Shown here in pieces: positions 18,865-28,770 of a stretch of 64,000 nt of DNA (its first letter is position 1; each line of letters begins with the position of its first letter). A program made the translations under genes and the position numbers. This stretch comes from Ancylobacter sp. Lp-2 (GTDB taxonomy: Bacteria > Pseudomonadota > Alphaproteobacteria > Rhizobiales > Xanthobacteraceae): NCBI RefSeq assembly GCF_020523795.1, contig NZ_JAJALI010000008.1, forward strand, positions 62,001-126,000, read 5' to 3'. The notes under the pieces were generated by a model. The model was not told the origin of the DNA, did no database searches, and saw only the letters and a program-made list of their open reading frames with translations.

Positions 18865-20748
18865 ATGGTAGACGCGACTCAAGGCTCGGTTAAGCTGGCA
18901 ACGATTCATCCGACGGATTCCGGGAGGGAATCGGTTGCCCGGGCGACACCAGACGACGCTATGTCCAAGCAGGCTGCGTCCAGGCAGGTTGCGGCCTTGC
19001 AGGCCGCGTCCGGGGATCCGTCGTCGATGAGCGGCGAGGGGGTAGCCGACCGGCTTCGCCGCTTGGCGCGTATCGCCGAGCTCGGCTGGCGCACGCTGGC
19101 GGTGCGCGCGCTGGCGCACCCGCCCTTCGCCTGGTGGTCCGCCTCGCTGCCGGTGTCCGGCCGGCTTTTGTTCGCGCCGCAGGACCTGCGCGCCGGCGAC
19201 CCCGCCCGCGCGGCGGAGATCTATGCCGGCTGCTTCGCCTTCGCCGGCAAGGCGGTGGAGACCGGCGGCGCCTCGCCCTTCGAGATCGTGCCGCCGTCGC
19301 GCGAATGGGCGCAGGCGCTGATGTCGTTCTCGTGGCTGCGTCACCTGCGGGCGTCCGACACCGCGATCGCGCGGGCCAATGCGCGGGCGCTGGTGGGCGA
19401 CTTCATCACGCTCGGCGGCGCCCGCCAGCCGGCCGCCGCCGATCCGGAGGTGGCGGCCCGGCGGATGATCAACTGGCTGTCGCAGGCGCCGCTGATCCTC
19501 AAGGACGCCGATTCCGGTTTCCACCGCCGCTTCCTGCGCTGCCTCTCGCAGCAGGCGCGCTATCTCAAGAGCATCCAGCGCCTCGCCCGCGACGGGCGGG
19601 CGCGGCTGTCCTGCGCGGTGGCGCTGAGCTTCGCCGGCCTGTGCATGGCCGACCAACCGCGCCTGCTGCGCTCCGCCCAGAAGCGGCTGACCGAGGAACT
19701 GGAGCGGCAGGTGCTGGCCGATGGCGGGCCGGCGGGCCGCAATCCCGGCATGCTGATCGAATTGCTGCTCGACCTGCTGCCGCTGCGCCAGTGCTTCGAG
19801 GCGCGGCAGGTGGCGCCGCCGGCGGTGCTGGTGAACGCCATCGACCGGATGATGCCGATGCTGCGCTTCTTCCGCCATGTCGACGGCTCCTTCGCGCATT
19901 TCAACGGCATGGGCCCGACGCCGGCCGACGGCCTCGCCATCGTGCTGGCCTATGACGATGCACGCGGCCGCCCGGTCTCCAACGCGCCCTATTCCGGCTA
20001 CCAGCGCTTGGAGGCCGGCGGCACCGTGCTGGTGGCCGATACCGGCCGGCCGCCGCCGCCGGTCATGAGCCACGAGGCGCATGCCGGCTGCCTGTCCTTC
20101 GAGCTGTCCAGCGGGCGCAACCGCGTGGTGGTGAATTGCGGCGCGCCCACGCCGGCACACGAGCACTGGCGCCCGGTCGCCCGCCAGACCGCGGCGCATT
20201 CCACCGCCACGCTGGCGGAGATCTCCTCCTGCCGCTTCGTCGCTGGCGGGCTCGCCATGAAGCTGTGTGGCACGCCGGTGCTGGACGGCCCGTCCGACAT
20301 CCATGTCGACCGCGGCACGCGCGGCGGCGCCGACGTGCTGCGCGCCAGCCATGACGGCTATGCCCGCCGGCTCGGCATCGTGCACCAGCGCTCGTGGCGG
20401 CTGTCGGGGGACGGCGGCTGCCTCGACGGCGAGGATTTGTTCCGCGCCGCCCAGGGCGAGGAAATCCCTGGCGACACCCGCGACGGCTATGCCATCCGCT
20501 TCCACTTGCACCCGTCGGTCAAGGCGGTTCGGGCGCCGGACGGGCAGACCATCTACCTCACCTTGCCGGATGGCGACGACTGGGTGTTCGAGGCGCCGGA
20601 CTGCCCGGCGACCATCGAGGAGAGCGTCTATCTCGCCGCCCATGGCGGGCCGCGCAAGGCCGAGCAGATCGTGGTGACCGGGAAGGCGCGCCAGAGGCCC
20701 CGCGTGGCCTGGACCTTCGTGCGGGTGCAGGGCGCCGAGCGAGGGTAG
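18865..20748 (+). CDS. Heparinase II/III-family protein
   Basis: A 627-residue protein of the COG5360 type. The helical N-terminal half (RLARIAELGWRTLAVRALAH onwards) is an incomplete alpha/alpha toroid, with a His/Asp-containing stretch VDGSFAHFNGMG near residue 345. The C-terminal half is a beta-sandwich with SHEAHAGCLSFELSSGRNRV. Family members cleave or bind acidic polysaccharides; the substrate here is unknown and there is no clear signal peptide. ATG 18865 has GTGAGGGG upstream; ATG 18844, 18961 and 19027 are in frame. It lies just after the rsmB-type gene and is probably co-transcribed with it. Confidence 0.8.
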   Translation: MVDATQGSVKLATIHPTDSGRESVARATPDDAMSKQAASRQVAALQAASGDPSSMSGEGVADRLRRLARIAELGWRTLAVRALAHPPFAWWSASLPVSGRLLFAPQDLRAGDPARAAEIYAGCFAFAGKAVETGGASPFEIVPPSREWAQALMSFSWLRHLRASDTAIARANARALVGDFITLGGARQPAAADPEVAARRMINWLSQAPLILKDADSGFHRRFLRCLSQQARYLKSIQRLARDGRARLSCAVALSFAGLCMADQPRLLRSAQKRLTEELERQVLADGGPAGRNPGMLIELLLDLLPLRQCFEARQVAPPAVLVNAIDRMMPMLRFFRHVDGSFAHFNGMGPTPADGLAIVLAYDDARGRPVSNAPYSGYQRLEAGGTVLVADTGRPPPPVMSHEAHAGCLSFELSSGRNRVVVNCGAPTPAHEHWRPVARQTAAHSTATLAEISSCRFVAGGLAMKLCGTPVLDGPSDIHVDRGTRGGADVLRASHDGYARRLGIVHQRSWRLSGDGGCLDGEDLFRAAQGEEIPGDTRDGYAIRFHLHPSVKAVRAPDGQTIYLTLPDGDDWVFEAPDCPATIEESVYLAAHGGPRKAEQIVVTGKARQRPRVAWTFVRVQGAERG

Positions 20749-21184
20749 GGCGGGCTGAGCAGAAGGGCGCGCGGAGGGGCGGGGGCGCTGCTTCGAAAGC
20801 TCTGCGTGTTGCGGCGAGTTTCAACGTCTTTCCCTTTCTCTCCTCTCCCGCCCGAACCCGGCTGCTGCCGGGCTCGGTTTCGACGGAGAGCTGGCCTGTG
20901 CAGTGGGTCGGTGAGGGGGGCGACATCGGGGAGCCTTGGAGCGGTGCTCACCCTCACCCCACCCCTCTCCCCCTCGGGGAGAGGGAGAAGATCGCCGCCC
21001 GGATCGGTTCTCCCATCGTGGGGCACACAGTTGGGCCGGCGCCGGTCCGCGACGGCATCACCCTTCCGTCCCGCACCGCCGCACGGCAGGGCTGCACCGG
21101 CGAAGGGTTAACGCCGGGGGCGATCCGTGATACGGGCCAGCCGATCCGCCATAGGCGTCCTGCAACAAACCTGGGCCACTCATC
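20749..21184. repeat. Intergenic region with two palindromic repeat units upstream of purH
   Basis: This 436-bp stretch holds no supported gene. One repeat spans 20843-20890: outer CTCTCC/GGAGAG and an inner CCCGGC-TGCT-GCCGGG hairpin at 20857-20872; it is an inverted relative of the 5933-6014 element. A second hairpin, CTCTCCCC-CTC-GGGGAGAG, is at 20965-20983. The remaining ~190 bp before purH probably contain its promoter, but no convincing -35/-10 pair or riboswitch was seen. Confidence 0.65.
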
Positions 21185-22774
21185 ATGTCGCTCGACATCC
21201 GCCCCATCACCCGCGCGCTGCTCTCGGTCTCCGACAAGACCGGGCTGGTCGACTTCGCCCGCAAGCTCGCCGCGCACGGCGTCGAGCTGGTGTCGACCGG
21301 CGGCACCAGCCGGACGCTGAAGGAGGCGGGGCTCGCCGTCCGCGACGTCTCCGAGGTCACCGGCTTTCCCGAGATGATGGACGGACGGGTGAAGACGCTG
21401 CACCCCAAGGTGCATGGCGGCATCCTCGCCGTGCGCGCCGACGCCGCCCACAAGGCGGCGATGGAAGAGCACGGCATCGGCCCGATCGACCTCGTGGTGG
21501 TGAATCTCTACCCCTTCGAGGAGACGGTCGCGCGCGGCGCCGGCTTCGACGACTGCGTGGAGAATATCGATGTCGGCGGGCCGGCGATGATCCGCGCCGC
21601 CGCCAAGAACCATGGCGACGTGACCGTGGTGGTCGACCCCTCGTCCTATGAGGTGGTGCTGGCCGAGATCGCGACCGAGGGCGGTACCACTGGCGCCACC
21701 CGCCGGCACCTCGCCCGCGCCGCCTTTGCCCGCACCGCCGCCTATGACGGCGCCATCGCCGAATGGTTCACCTCGGTGGAAGCCGACACCGCCCCGCCGG
21801 CGCGGCTGTTCGCCGGCAAGCTGGCCGAGGAACTGCGCTACGGCGAGAACCCGCACCAGTCGGCCTCGTTCTACCTCTCCGGCGGCGCCCGTCCGGGCGT
21901 GGCCACCGCCCGCCAGCTGCAGGGCAAGTCGCTCTCCTACAACAACCTCAACGACACCGACGCCGCCTTCGAGGCGGTGGCCGAGTTCGATCCCGCCCGC
22001 GCCCCGGCGGTGGTCATCGTCAAGCACGCCAATCCCTGCGGCGTCGCGGAAGGCGCCAGCCTCGTCGAGGCCTATCGCAAGGCGCTGGCCTGCGACCCGA
22101 CCTCGGCCTTTGGCGGCATCGTGGCGCTGAACCGCACGCTGGACGCCGAGGCAGCCCGCGCGATCGTCGAGATCTTCACCGAGGTGATCGTCGCCCCCGA
22201 CGCCACCGAGGAGGCGGCGGCCATCGTCGCCGGCAAGAAGAACCTGCGCCTGCTGGTGACCGGCGCGCTGCCCGACCCGCGCGCGAAGGGGCTGGCGGTG
22301 AAGTCGCTGGCCGGCGGGCTGCTGGTTCAGTCGCGCGACAATGCGGTGGTCGACGACATGGAGCTGAAGGTGGTGACCAAGCGGGCGCCGACCAATGCCG
22401 AGCTTGCCGACCTCGCCTTTGCCTTCCGCGTCGCCAAGCATGTGAAGTCCAATGCCATCGTCTACGCCAAGGACCTCGCCACGGTCGGCATCGGCGCCGG
22501 GCAGATGAGCCGGGTGGATTCGGCGCGAATCGCCGCCCGCAAGGCGATCGACGCCGCCGAGGCCGCCGGGCTCGCGGCGCCGCTGACGCGCGGCAGCGTG
22601 GTGGCCTCCGATGCCTTCTTCCCCTTTGCCGACGGGTTGCTCACCGCCATCGAGGCGGGCGCCACCGCGGTGATCCAGCCGGGCGGCTCGATCCGCGACG
22701 CCGACGTAATCGCCGCCGCCGACGAGGCGAATGTCGCCATGGTGTTCACCGGCGTGCGCCACTTCCGCCACTGA
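21185..22774 (+). CDS. purH: Bifunctional AICAR transformylase / IMP cyclohydrolase
   Basis: A 529-residue enzyme for the last two steps of IMP synthesis. The N-terminal cyclohydrolase half shows [24 protein letters not shown] and [11 protein letters not shown]; the C-terminal transformylase half shows [11 protein letters not shown] and the catalytic KHANPCGVA, with [14 protein letters not shown] near the end. The length is normal for PurH. It is a single-gene unit followed by a strong terminator. Confidence 0.97.
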   Translation: MSLDIRPITRALLSVSDKTGLVDFARKLAAHGVELVSTGGTSRTLKEAGLAVRDVSEVTGFPEMMDGRVKTLHPKVHGGILAVRADAAHKAAMEEHGIGPIDLVVVNLYPFEETVARGAGFDDCVENIDVGGPAMIRAAAKNHGDVTVVVDPSSYEVVLAEIATEGGTTGATRRHLARAAFARTAAYDGAIAEWFTSVEADTAPPARLFAGKLAEELRYGENPHQSASFYLSGGARPGVATARQLQGKSLSYNNLNDTDAAFEAVAEFDPARAPAVVIVKHANPCGVAEGASLVEAYRKALACDPTSAFGGIVALNRTLDAEAARAIVEIFTEVIVAPDATEEAAAIVAGKKNLRLLVTGALPDPRAKGLAVKSLAGGLLVQSRDNAVVDDMELKVVTKRAPTNAELADLAFAFRVAKHVKSNAIVYAKDLATVGIGAGQMSRVDSARIAARKAIDAAEAAGLAAPLTRGSVVASDAFFPFADGLLTAIEAGATAVIQPGGSIRDADVIAAADEANVAMVFTGVRHFRH

Positions 22775-22798
22775 GGCGTTGGGCTTTCGCGCAATGAA

Positions 22799-22824
22799 AA
22801 AGGGCCGGTGCGAACCGGCCCTTT
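22799..22824. terminator. Bidirectional terminator between purH and ompW
   Basis: An 11-bp perfect stem (22799-22809 / 22814-22824, AAAGGGCCGGT) with loop GCGA, flanked by A-rich sequence on the left and TTTGCTTTT on the right. It can work in both directions for the convergent genes. Confidence 0.9.
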
Positions 22825-22845
22825 GCTTTTGGGGAGGCGAACCGC

Positions 22846-23529
22846 TCAGAAGCGGTAGGTGACGCCGACGCCGACGATCCACGGGTTGAGGTCGGCGGTG
22901 CCGGTCAGCGCCGCGCCGGCGACGGTGACGTCGAAATCCGGCTTGAGGAACAGCTTCTTGACGTCGACGTTGAAGCCCCAATGCGCGTCGATCATGTAGT
23001 CGAAGCCGACCTGCAGCGCCCAGCCCCAAGTGTCGTGCACGTCGAGGCTGTCGGCGGCGTCGGCCTTCTGGTCGAAGAAGATGGTGTAGTTCACGCCGGC
23101 GCCGACATAGGGCTTGAAGGCGCCGAAATCGGTGAAGTGGTATTGCAGGGTGAGGGTCGGCGGCAGCAGCCAGGCCTCGCCGATCTTGCCGAGGGCGGAC
23201 AGCGAGCCGGCGCCGTCGATGTCGTGCGGCGTGACGCCGAGGATCAGTTCGGCCGCCCAGTTGTCGGTGAAGTAGTAGGTGATGTCGAGTTCCGGCACCA
23301 CCGAATCGGAATAGTCGAGATCCGAGCCGGGCACGCCGTTCACCTTGCCGCCGCCATCCGGAAGCACGCCGAGCAGGCGCAGGCGGATCTGCCACGGGCT
23401 CTTCTCCGCTACCGGGGCGGGCGCCTTGTAGACCGGCGGCGTGCTGGCGATGTCGGCGGCGAGGGCCGGCGCCGCGGTGAGACCGGCCGCGATCGCGGCG
23501 ATGGTGATGGCCTGAAGCGCTCTGGACAT
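22846..23529 (-). CDS. ompW: OmpW-family outer-membrane protein
   Basis: A 227-residue precursor with a signal peptide (residues 1 to about 25, ending PALAA) and an eight-stranded barrel typical of OmpW: SPWQIRLRLLGVLPD, TYYFTDNWAAELILG, LTLQYHF and GAGVNYTIFF, ending in the aromatic-terminated strand VGVGVTYRF. OmpW-type barrels make hydrophobic channels in the outer membrane and often respond to oxygen or nutrients. The start at 23529 has AGGGGAAA upstream. An FNR/FixK-like box lies about 80 bp before the start. Confidence 0.9.
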   Translation of the reverse strand: MSRALQAITIAAIAAGLTAAPALAADIASTPPVYKAPAPVAEKSPWQIRLRLLGVLPDGGGKVNGVPGSDLDYSDSVVPELDITYYFTDNWAAELILGVTPHDIDGAGSLSALGKIGEAWLLPPTLTLQYHFTDFGAFKPYVGAGVNYTIFFDQKADAADSLDVHDTWGWALQVGFDYMIDAHWGFNVDVKKLFLKPDFDVTVAGAALTGTADLNPWIVGVGVTYRF

Positions 23530-23608
23530 GTGCTTTCCCCTGTGCCCGCCCGATGTCGCGGCGCAACAGGCCGCCCCGTGGTTCTGGAACGCCCGGGGTC
23601 GCCTAAAT

Positions 23609-23622
23609 TTGATACATCTCAA
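23609..23622 (-). promoter_or_regulatory. FNR/FixK-like box upstream of ompW
   Basis: The plus strand reads TTGAT-ACAT-CTCAA, matching 9 of 10 bases of the FNR/FixK/Anr consensus TTGAT-N4-ATCAA. It lies about 80 bp upstream of the ompW start and about 130 bp upstream of the divergent glutamate dehydrogenase. OmpW is oxygen-regulated through FNR in enteric bacteria, which makes this target plausible. Confidence 0.55.
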
Positions 23623-23752
23623 TCGGCTAGGATCGCGTCGCCGGGTGTGACGCTCCGGCAACAGGGCTAAGGTCGTCATCCGGCCGTCAGAAGCCGGACC
23701 AACGATAGGCCGGCCGCCGCCCGCGGCGCGCGGACCGAGGTAGGAGACGGAC

Positions 23753-26700
23753 ATGGGTGTCGAAGGCTTTCTCGCCAGTGAAGACGAGCGCGCGGCGCGC
23801 CAGCTGGTGGAACAGGCGGATCTGATCACGCAGGCGACGGACGACATGCCGCCGCGTTTCGCCAGCCGGCTGTTCGGGCGGGCGGCGGCGGAGGATGTGC
23901 GGCTCTACACCGCGCAGGAGTTGGCCGAGCTGGCCCGCCGCGCCCATGAGCATCTGGTCCGGCGCCGGCCGGGCGTCGCCGATGTGCGCGTCGAGTTGCC
24001 GCAGGCAGTGGCGGGCGGCGAGCGGCTCGGCGAGGTGAGCGTCGTCGAGATCGTCAATGACGACATGCCCTTCCTGCTCGATTCGGTGATGGCGGCGCTG
24101 AACGAGCGCAACCTCACCGCCTCGCTGGTGGTGCACCCGATCTTCAAGGTCGAGCGCGAGCGGGACGGCGAATTGGTCGGCGTCGCCGCGCAGGGGGCGG
24201 TGAAGGACCCGCGCCAGACGCGCGAGAGCCTGATCCACATCCATGTGCCGCGCCTCGCCGATGCCGGCGAGCGCGAGGCGCTGGCGGCCGAGCTGGCGGC
24301 GATCCTCGCCCAGGTGCGCGCCGCCGTGACCGACTGGAAGCGGATGCTCGGCGAGGTCGAGGCGGCGGTGGCCGGGCTGCGCGCGGCCCCCCCTAACGTG
24401 CCGGCCGACGAGGTGGCCGAGGCGATCGCCTTCCTCGAATGGCTGCTGGCCGACAATTTCACCTTCCTCGGCGCCCGCCACTACGACCTCGACAGCGGCA
24501 CCCGGATGTTCTCCCGCCGCATGGAGCAGGCGTTCGGCCTGCTCGCCGACGAGGAGATGCGGCTGTTCCGCCGCCAGCTCGATCCCAAGGCGGTGAGCGC
24601 CGACCTGTCGCTGGTGCTCGCCGAGGCGAGCCCGGTGGTGGTCACCCGCTCGCGCACGCTGGCGCAGGTGCATCGCCGCACCTGGATGGATGTGGTGGTG
24701 GTCAAGCGCTACGACGCGCAGGGGAAGGTGATCGGCGGGCTCGCCATCGCCGGCCTGTTCACCTCCACCGCCTATACGCGCTCGCTGGCGGTGATCCCGC
24801 TGCTGCGCCGCAAGGTGCAGCGGGTGATCGAGCGCGCCGGCTTCGATCCGTCGAGCCATTCCGGCAAGGCGCTGGCCAGCGTGCTCGAGCATTTCCCGCG
24901 CGACGAGCTGTTCCAGATCGACGAGGGCACGCTGTTCCACTTCGCCCTCGCCATCCTCCAGCTCGACGAGCATCCGCGCGTGCGGGTGCTGGCCTGGCGC
25001 GAGCGCTTCGACCGCTTCGTCTCGGTGCTGGTCTATGTGCCGCGCGACCGCTACGGCTCGGAGGTGCGCCAGCGCATCGGCGACCTCTTGGCGGCGAGCT
25101 TCGGCGGCCGGGTGGTCGCCTTCAAGCCGCTGTTCCTCGACGGGCCGTTGACCCGCGTGCACTTCACCATCGAGCGCGACGAGGGCACCGCGCAGGCCGA
25201 TCCCGGCCGCGCCGAGCTGGAAGCGCAGGTGGCAGAGATCATCCGCACCTGGGAGGACGTGTTCGGCGGCGCCATCGGCCTCGTCTACCCGCCGGAGACG
25301 GCGGGGCGGCTGCGGGCGCGCTACGGTCGCGCCTTTCCCGCCGGCTACCAGGACAGCAACACGCCGCAGACCGCGCTCGCCGATCTCAGGCTGATCGAGC
25401 GGCTGGGCGAGGCCGCGCCGGTCGCCGTCGATTTCCACAAGCCGGAGGGCGGCGCCGGCGAGCGGGCCGGGCTGAAGGTGCTGAGCTACAAGGTGCCGCG
25501 CCTGCTATCCGAGCGGGTGCCGCTGCTTGAGGCGATGGGCTTCCTCGTCGTCGACGAGCGCACCTTCACCGTTGAGCCGGACGGGCTCGCGCCGGTCTAT
25601 GTGCACGACATGCTGCTCGCCCGGCGCGGCGGCGGCGAGATCGACCTCGACGTGCTGGAGCACCGCCTGCATGCCTGCCTGATGGCGGTGCTGCGCGGCC
25701 AGGCGGAAAGCGACGGCTTCAACGCGCTGGTGCTCAATGCCCGCCTCGACTGGCGCGACATCGCGCTCGTCCGCACGCTGGCGCGGTATCTCCGGCAGAT
25801 CGGTTCGCCCTACAGCCAGGATTATCTGTGGACGGCGCTGAACGCCCATCCGGCGATCGTCGACCGGCTGGTGGCGCTGTTCCACGCCCGCTTCGACCCG
25901 GCGGCCGACGGCGATCGCGCGGGACGCGCGGCGGCGATCCAAAGCGAGATCGAGGCGGCGCTCGCCGAGGTGGCGAGCCTCGACGACGACCGCATCCTGC
26001 GCGCCTTCGCCAGCCTGATCATGGCGGCGGTGCGCAGCAATTTCTTCCAGACCACGGCCAATGGCGAGGCCAAGCCGGCCATCGCGGTGAAGTTCCTCAG
26101 CCACGCGGTGGAAGGCCTGCCGCTGCCCAAGCCGCTGTTCGAGATCTTCGTGCACTCGCCGCGCGTCGAGGGCATCCATCTGCGCTTCGGCCGGGTGGCG
26201 CGCGGCGGCCTGCGCTGGTCCGACCGGCCGCAGGACTTCCGCACCGAGGTGCTCGGCCTCGTCAAGGCGCAGCAGGTGAAGAACGCGGTGATCGTGCCGG
26301 TGGGCGCCAAGGGCGGCTTCGTGCCCAAGCAGCTGCCCTCCGGTCCGCGCGAGGCGGTGCAGGCCGAGGGGACGGAGGCTTACAAGCTGTTCGTCTCCTC
26401 GCTGCTCGATCTCACCGACAATATCGACGGCGCCGAGATCGACCATCCGCCGCGCGTGGTGCGCCATGACGAGGACGACCCCTATCTGGTGGTCGCCGCC
26501 GACAAGGGCACCGCGACCTTCTCCGACACCGCCAACGGCCTTTCCGAGGCGCGGGGCTTCTGGCTGGGCGACGCCTTCGCGTCGGGCGGATCGGTCGGCT
26601 ACGACCACAAGGGCATGGGCATCACCGCGCGCGGCGCCTGGGAGGCGGTGCGCCGGCATTTCCGCGAGATGGACACCGACATCAGGGTGACGCCGTTCAC

Positions 26701-28594
26701 CGTCGCCGGCGTCGGCGACATGTCGGGCGACGTGTTCGGCAACGGCATGCTGTTGGAGAACACCATCAAGCTGGTCGCGGCCTTCGACCATCGCGACATC
26801 TTCCTCGACCCGACGCCGGACCCGGTTGCTTCGCTCAAGGAGCGCCAGAGGCTGTTCGCGCTGCCGCGTTCCTCCTGGCAGGACTACGACAAGGCGCTGA
26901 TCTCGTCGGGTGGCGGCGTTTATTCGCGCGCGGCCAAGAGCATCCCGCTCGCCCCGGCGGTGCGCGAGGCGCTCGGCTTCGACCGCTCCTCCGCCTCGCC
27001 GGCCGAGGTGATCAGCGCCATCCTGCGCGCGCCGGTGGACCTGCTGTGGTTCGGCGGTATCGGCACCTATATCCGCGCCTCCGCTGAGACCGACGCCCAG
27101 GCCGGCGACCGCGCCAATGACGCGGTGCGCATCGCCGCCGCCGATCTGCGGGCCAAGGTGATCGGCGAGGGCGCCAATCTCGGCGTCACCCAGCGCGCCC
27201 GCATCGAGGCGGCCAAGCGCGGGGTGCGGCTCAACACCGACGCCATCGACAATTCCGCCGGGGTGAACACCTCCGACGTCGAGGTGAACATCAAGATCGC
27301 GCTGGGCGGCGCCACCCGCGACGGAAGGCTCGATGCCGGCGCCCGCGCCGCGCTGCTGGCCTCGATGACCGACGAGGTGGCGGCGCTGGTGCTGCGCAAC
27401 AACTATCTGCAGACGCTGGCGCTCTCGCTCGCCGAGCAGCACGCGCATCCCGACCTGACCTTCCACCAGCGGCTGATGCAGCGGCTGGAGGAGCGCGGCC
27501 TACTCGACCGCGCCGTCGAATACCTGCCGGGCGACGCCGAGATCAACGAGCGGCGCGGGCGCGGCGAGGGGCTGACGCGGCCGGAACTCGCGGTGCTGCT
27601 GGCCTATGCCAAGCTCACCGCGCATGCCGACCTGCTCGACACCGACGTGCCGGACGATCCCTATCTCGCCCGCGAGCTCACCGCCTATTTCCCGCCGGAG
27701 CTCAATGCCCGCTTCCCCGACGGCGTCGAGGGGCACCGGCTGCGTCGCGACATCATCGCCACGCGGCTGTCCAACGCGCTGATCAACCATGGCGGGCCGG
27801 CCTTCCTGTCGCGGCTCGCCGATGCCACCGGCGCCGATGTCGGTTCGATCGCCAAGGCCTTCGCGGTGGTGCGCGACGGCTTCGACCTCGACGGCCTCAA
27901 CCGGGCGATCGACGCGCTGGACGGGCACACCGCCGGCGCGGTGCAGCTCGACCTCTACGCGGCGGTGCAGGAGCTGCTGCTCGACCGCACCGTGTGGTTC
28001 CTGCGCAATGTCGACCTGCGCCACAGCCTCGACGAGCTGGTGGCGCACTACGCCGCCGGGGTGCCGCCGGTGGTGGAGGCGCTGAAGGGCAGGGTGCGCG
28101 AGCTGATCCCGGAGGAGACGCGGGCGACCCACGATGCCCGCATCGCCCAGTGGACGCAGGCCGGCGTGCCGGAGGAACTGGCGCGCCGGGTCGGCCGGTT
28201 GCCGGCGGTGGAGAACGCCACCGACATCGTGCTGATCGCCGACCGCACCCAGGCGTCGATCCCCGACGTCGCCACCACCTTCTTCGCCGTGGGGCTGCAT
28301 TTCCGCCTCGACCGCGTCCTGTCGGCGGCGCGCGGGCTGGCGGTGAGCGACTATTACGACCGGCTGGCGCTGGAGCGGGCGCTGGTCGCCTTCGAGATCG
28401 CGGTGCGGCGGCTCACCGCCGAGGTGATCGAGAACCACGGTCCCGGCGCCGAGGGCGTCGCCGCCTGGGCAGCGGCACGCGTGGTGGAAGTGGAGCGCAC
28501 CCGCGCCGCCGTGCACGAGATCGCCGGCTCCGGCCTCAGCGTCTCCAAGCTGTCGGTGGCGGCGAGCCTGCTCGGCGACCTGGTGCGGGGGTAG
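23753..28594 (+). CDS. gdhB: NAD-specific glutamate dehydrogenase, large (180-kDa) class
   Basis: A 1613-residue enzyme of the GDH_L180 type, oxidatively deaminating glutamate to 2-oxoglutarate and ammonia. The long N-terminal part carries ACT-like regulatory domains; the catalytic core has FGRVARGGLRWSDR, the lysine-bearing GAKGGFVPKQLP near residue 851, VGDMSGDVFGNGML near 985, and the nucleotide-binding part with GGIGTYIRA near 1102 and GEGANLG near 1139. The length is normal and there is no frameshift. GGAGACGGAC precedes the ATG. It is divergent from ompW; the symbol gdhB is used for this class in other genera and is not diagnostic. Confidence 0.95.
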   Translation: MGVEGFLASEDERAARQLVEQADLITQATDDMPPRFASRLFGRAAAEDVRLYTAQELAELARRAHEHLVRRRPGVADVRVELPQAVAGGERLGEVSVVEIVNDDMPFLLDSVMAALNERNLTASLVVHPIFKVERERDGELVGVAAQGAVKDPRQTRESLIHIHVPRLADAGEREALAAELAAILAQVRAAVTDWKRMLGEVEAAVAGLRAAPPNVPADEVAEAIAFLEWLLADNFTFLGARHYDLDSGTRMFSRRMEQAFGLLADEEMRLFRRQLDPKAVSADLSLVLAEASPVVVTRSRTLAQVHRRTWMDVVVVKRYDAQGKVIGGLAIAGLFTSTAYTRSLAVIPLLRRKVQRVIERAGFDPSSHSGKALASVLEHFPRDELFQIDEGTLFHFALAILQLDEHPRVRVLAWRERFDRFVSVLVYVPRDRYGSEVRQRIGDLLAASFGGRVVAFKPLFLDGPLTRVHFTIERDEGTAQADPGRAELEAQVAEIIRTWEDVFGGAIGLVYPPETAGRLRARYGRAFPAGYQDSNTPQTALADLRLIERLGEAAPVAVDFHKPEGGAGERAGLKVLSYKVPRLLSERVPLLEAMGFLVVDERTFTVEPDGLAPVYVHDMLLARRGGGEIDLDVLEHRLHACLMAVLRGQAESDGFNALVLNARLDWRDIALVRTLARYLRQIGSPYSQDYLWTALNAHPAIVDRLVALFHARFDPAADGDRAGRAAAIQSEIEAALAEVASLDDDRILRAFASLIMAAVRSNFFQTTANGEAKPAIAVKFLSHAVEGLPLPKPLFEIFVHSPRVEGIHLRFGRVARGGLRWSDRPQDFRTEVLGLVKAQQVKNAVIVPVGAKGGFVPKQLPSGPREAVQAEGTEAYKLFVSSLLDLTDNIDGAEIDHPPRVVRHDEDDPYLVVAADKGTATFSDTANGLSEARGFWLGDAFASGGSVGYDHKGMGITARGAWEAVRRHFREMDTDIRVTPFTVAGVGDMSGDVFGNGMLLENTIKLVAAFDHRDIFLDPTPDPVASLKERQRLFALPRSSWQDYDKALISSGGGVYSRAAKSIPLAPAVREALGFDRSSASPAEVISAILRAPVDLLWFGGIGTYIRASAETDAQAGDRANDAVRIAAADLRAKVIGEGANLGVTQRARIEAAKRGVRLNTDAIDNSAGVNTSDVEVNIKIALGGATRDGRLDAGARAALLASMTDEVAALVLRNNYLQTLALSLAEQHAHPDLTFHQRLMQRLEERGLLDRAVEYLPGDAEINERRGRGEGLTRPELAVLLAYAKLTAHADLLDTDVPDDPYLARELTAYFPPELNARFPDGVEGHRLRRDIIATRLSNALINHGGPAFLSRLADATGADVGSIAKAFAVVRDGFDLDGLNRAIDALDGHTAGAVQLDLYAAVQELLLDRTVWFLRNVDLRHSLDELVAHYAAGVPPVVEALKGRVRELIPEETRATHDARIAQWTQAGVPEELARRVGRLPAVENATDIVLIADRTQASIPDVATTFFAVGLHFRLDRVLSAARGLAVSDYYDRLALERALVAFEIAVRRLTAEVIENHGPGAEGVAAWAAARVVEVERTRAAVHEIAGSGLSVSKLSVAASLLGDLVRG

Positions 28595-28770
28595 GCAAGA
28601 GTAGGGCTGGACTGGCGCGCCTTTTGCCTGTGCGGCACATGCGGGTCTTGTGTCAGCCTTGAGCGTGGACCGATATCCGGGCGGCGGGCGAGTTCCTGCC
28701 GGCCGGGTGTCGCCTCCGGCGTTCATCGGACATCCCGCCTCCGATCATCGGATGGGCAGGGACCTCCGCC

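Noticed and set aside
18730..20643. Long minus-strand frame opposite the heparinase gene
   Set aside because: Same GC-driven artefact.
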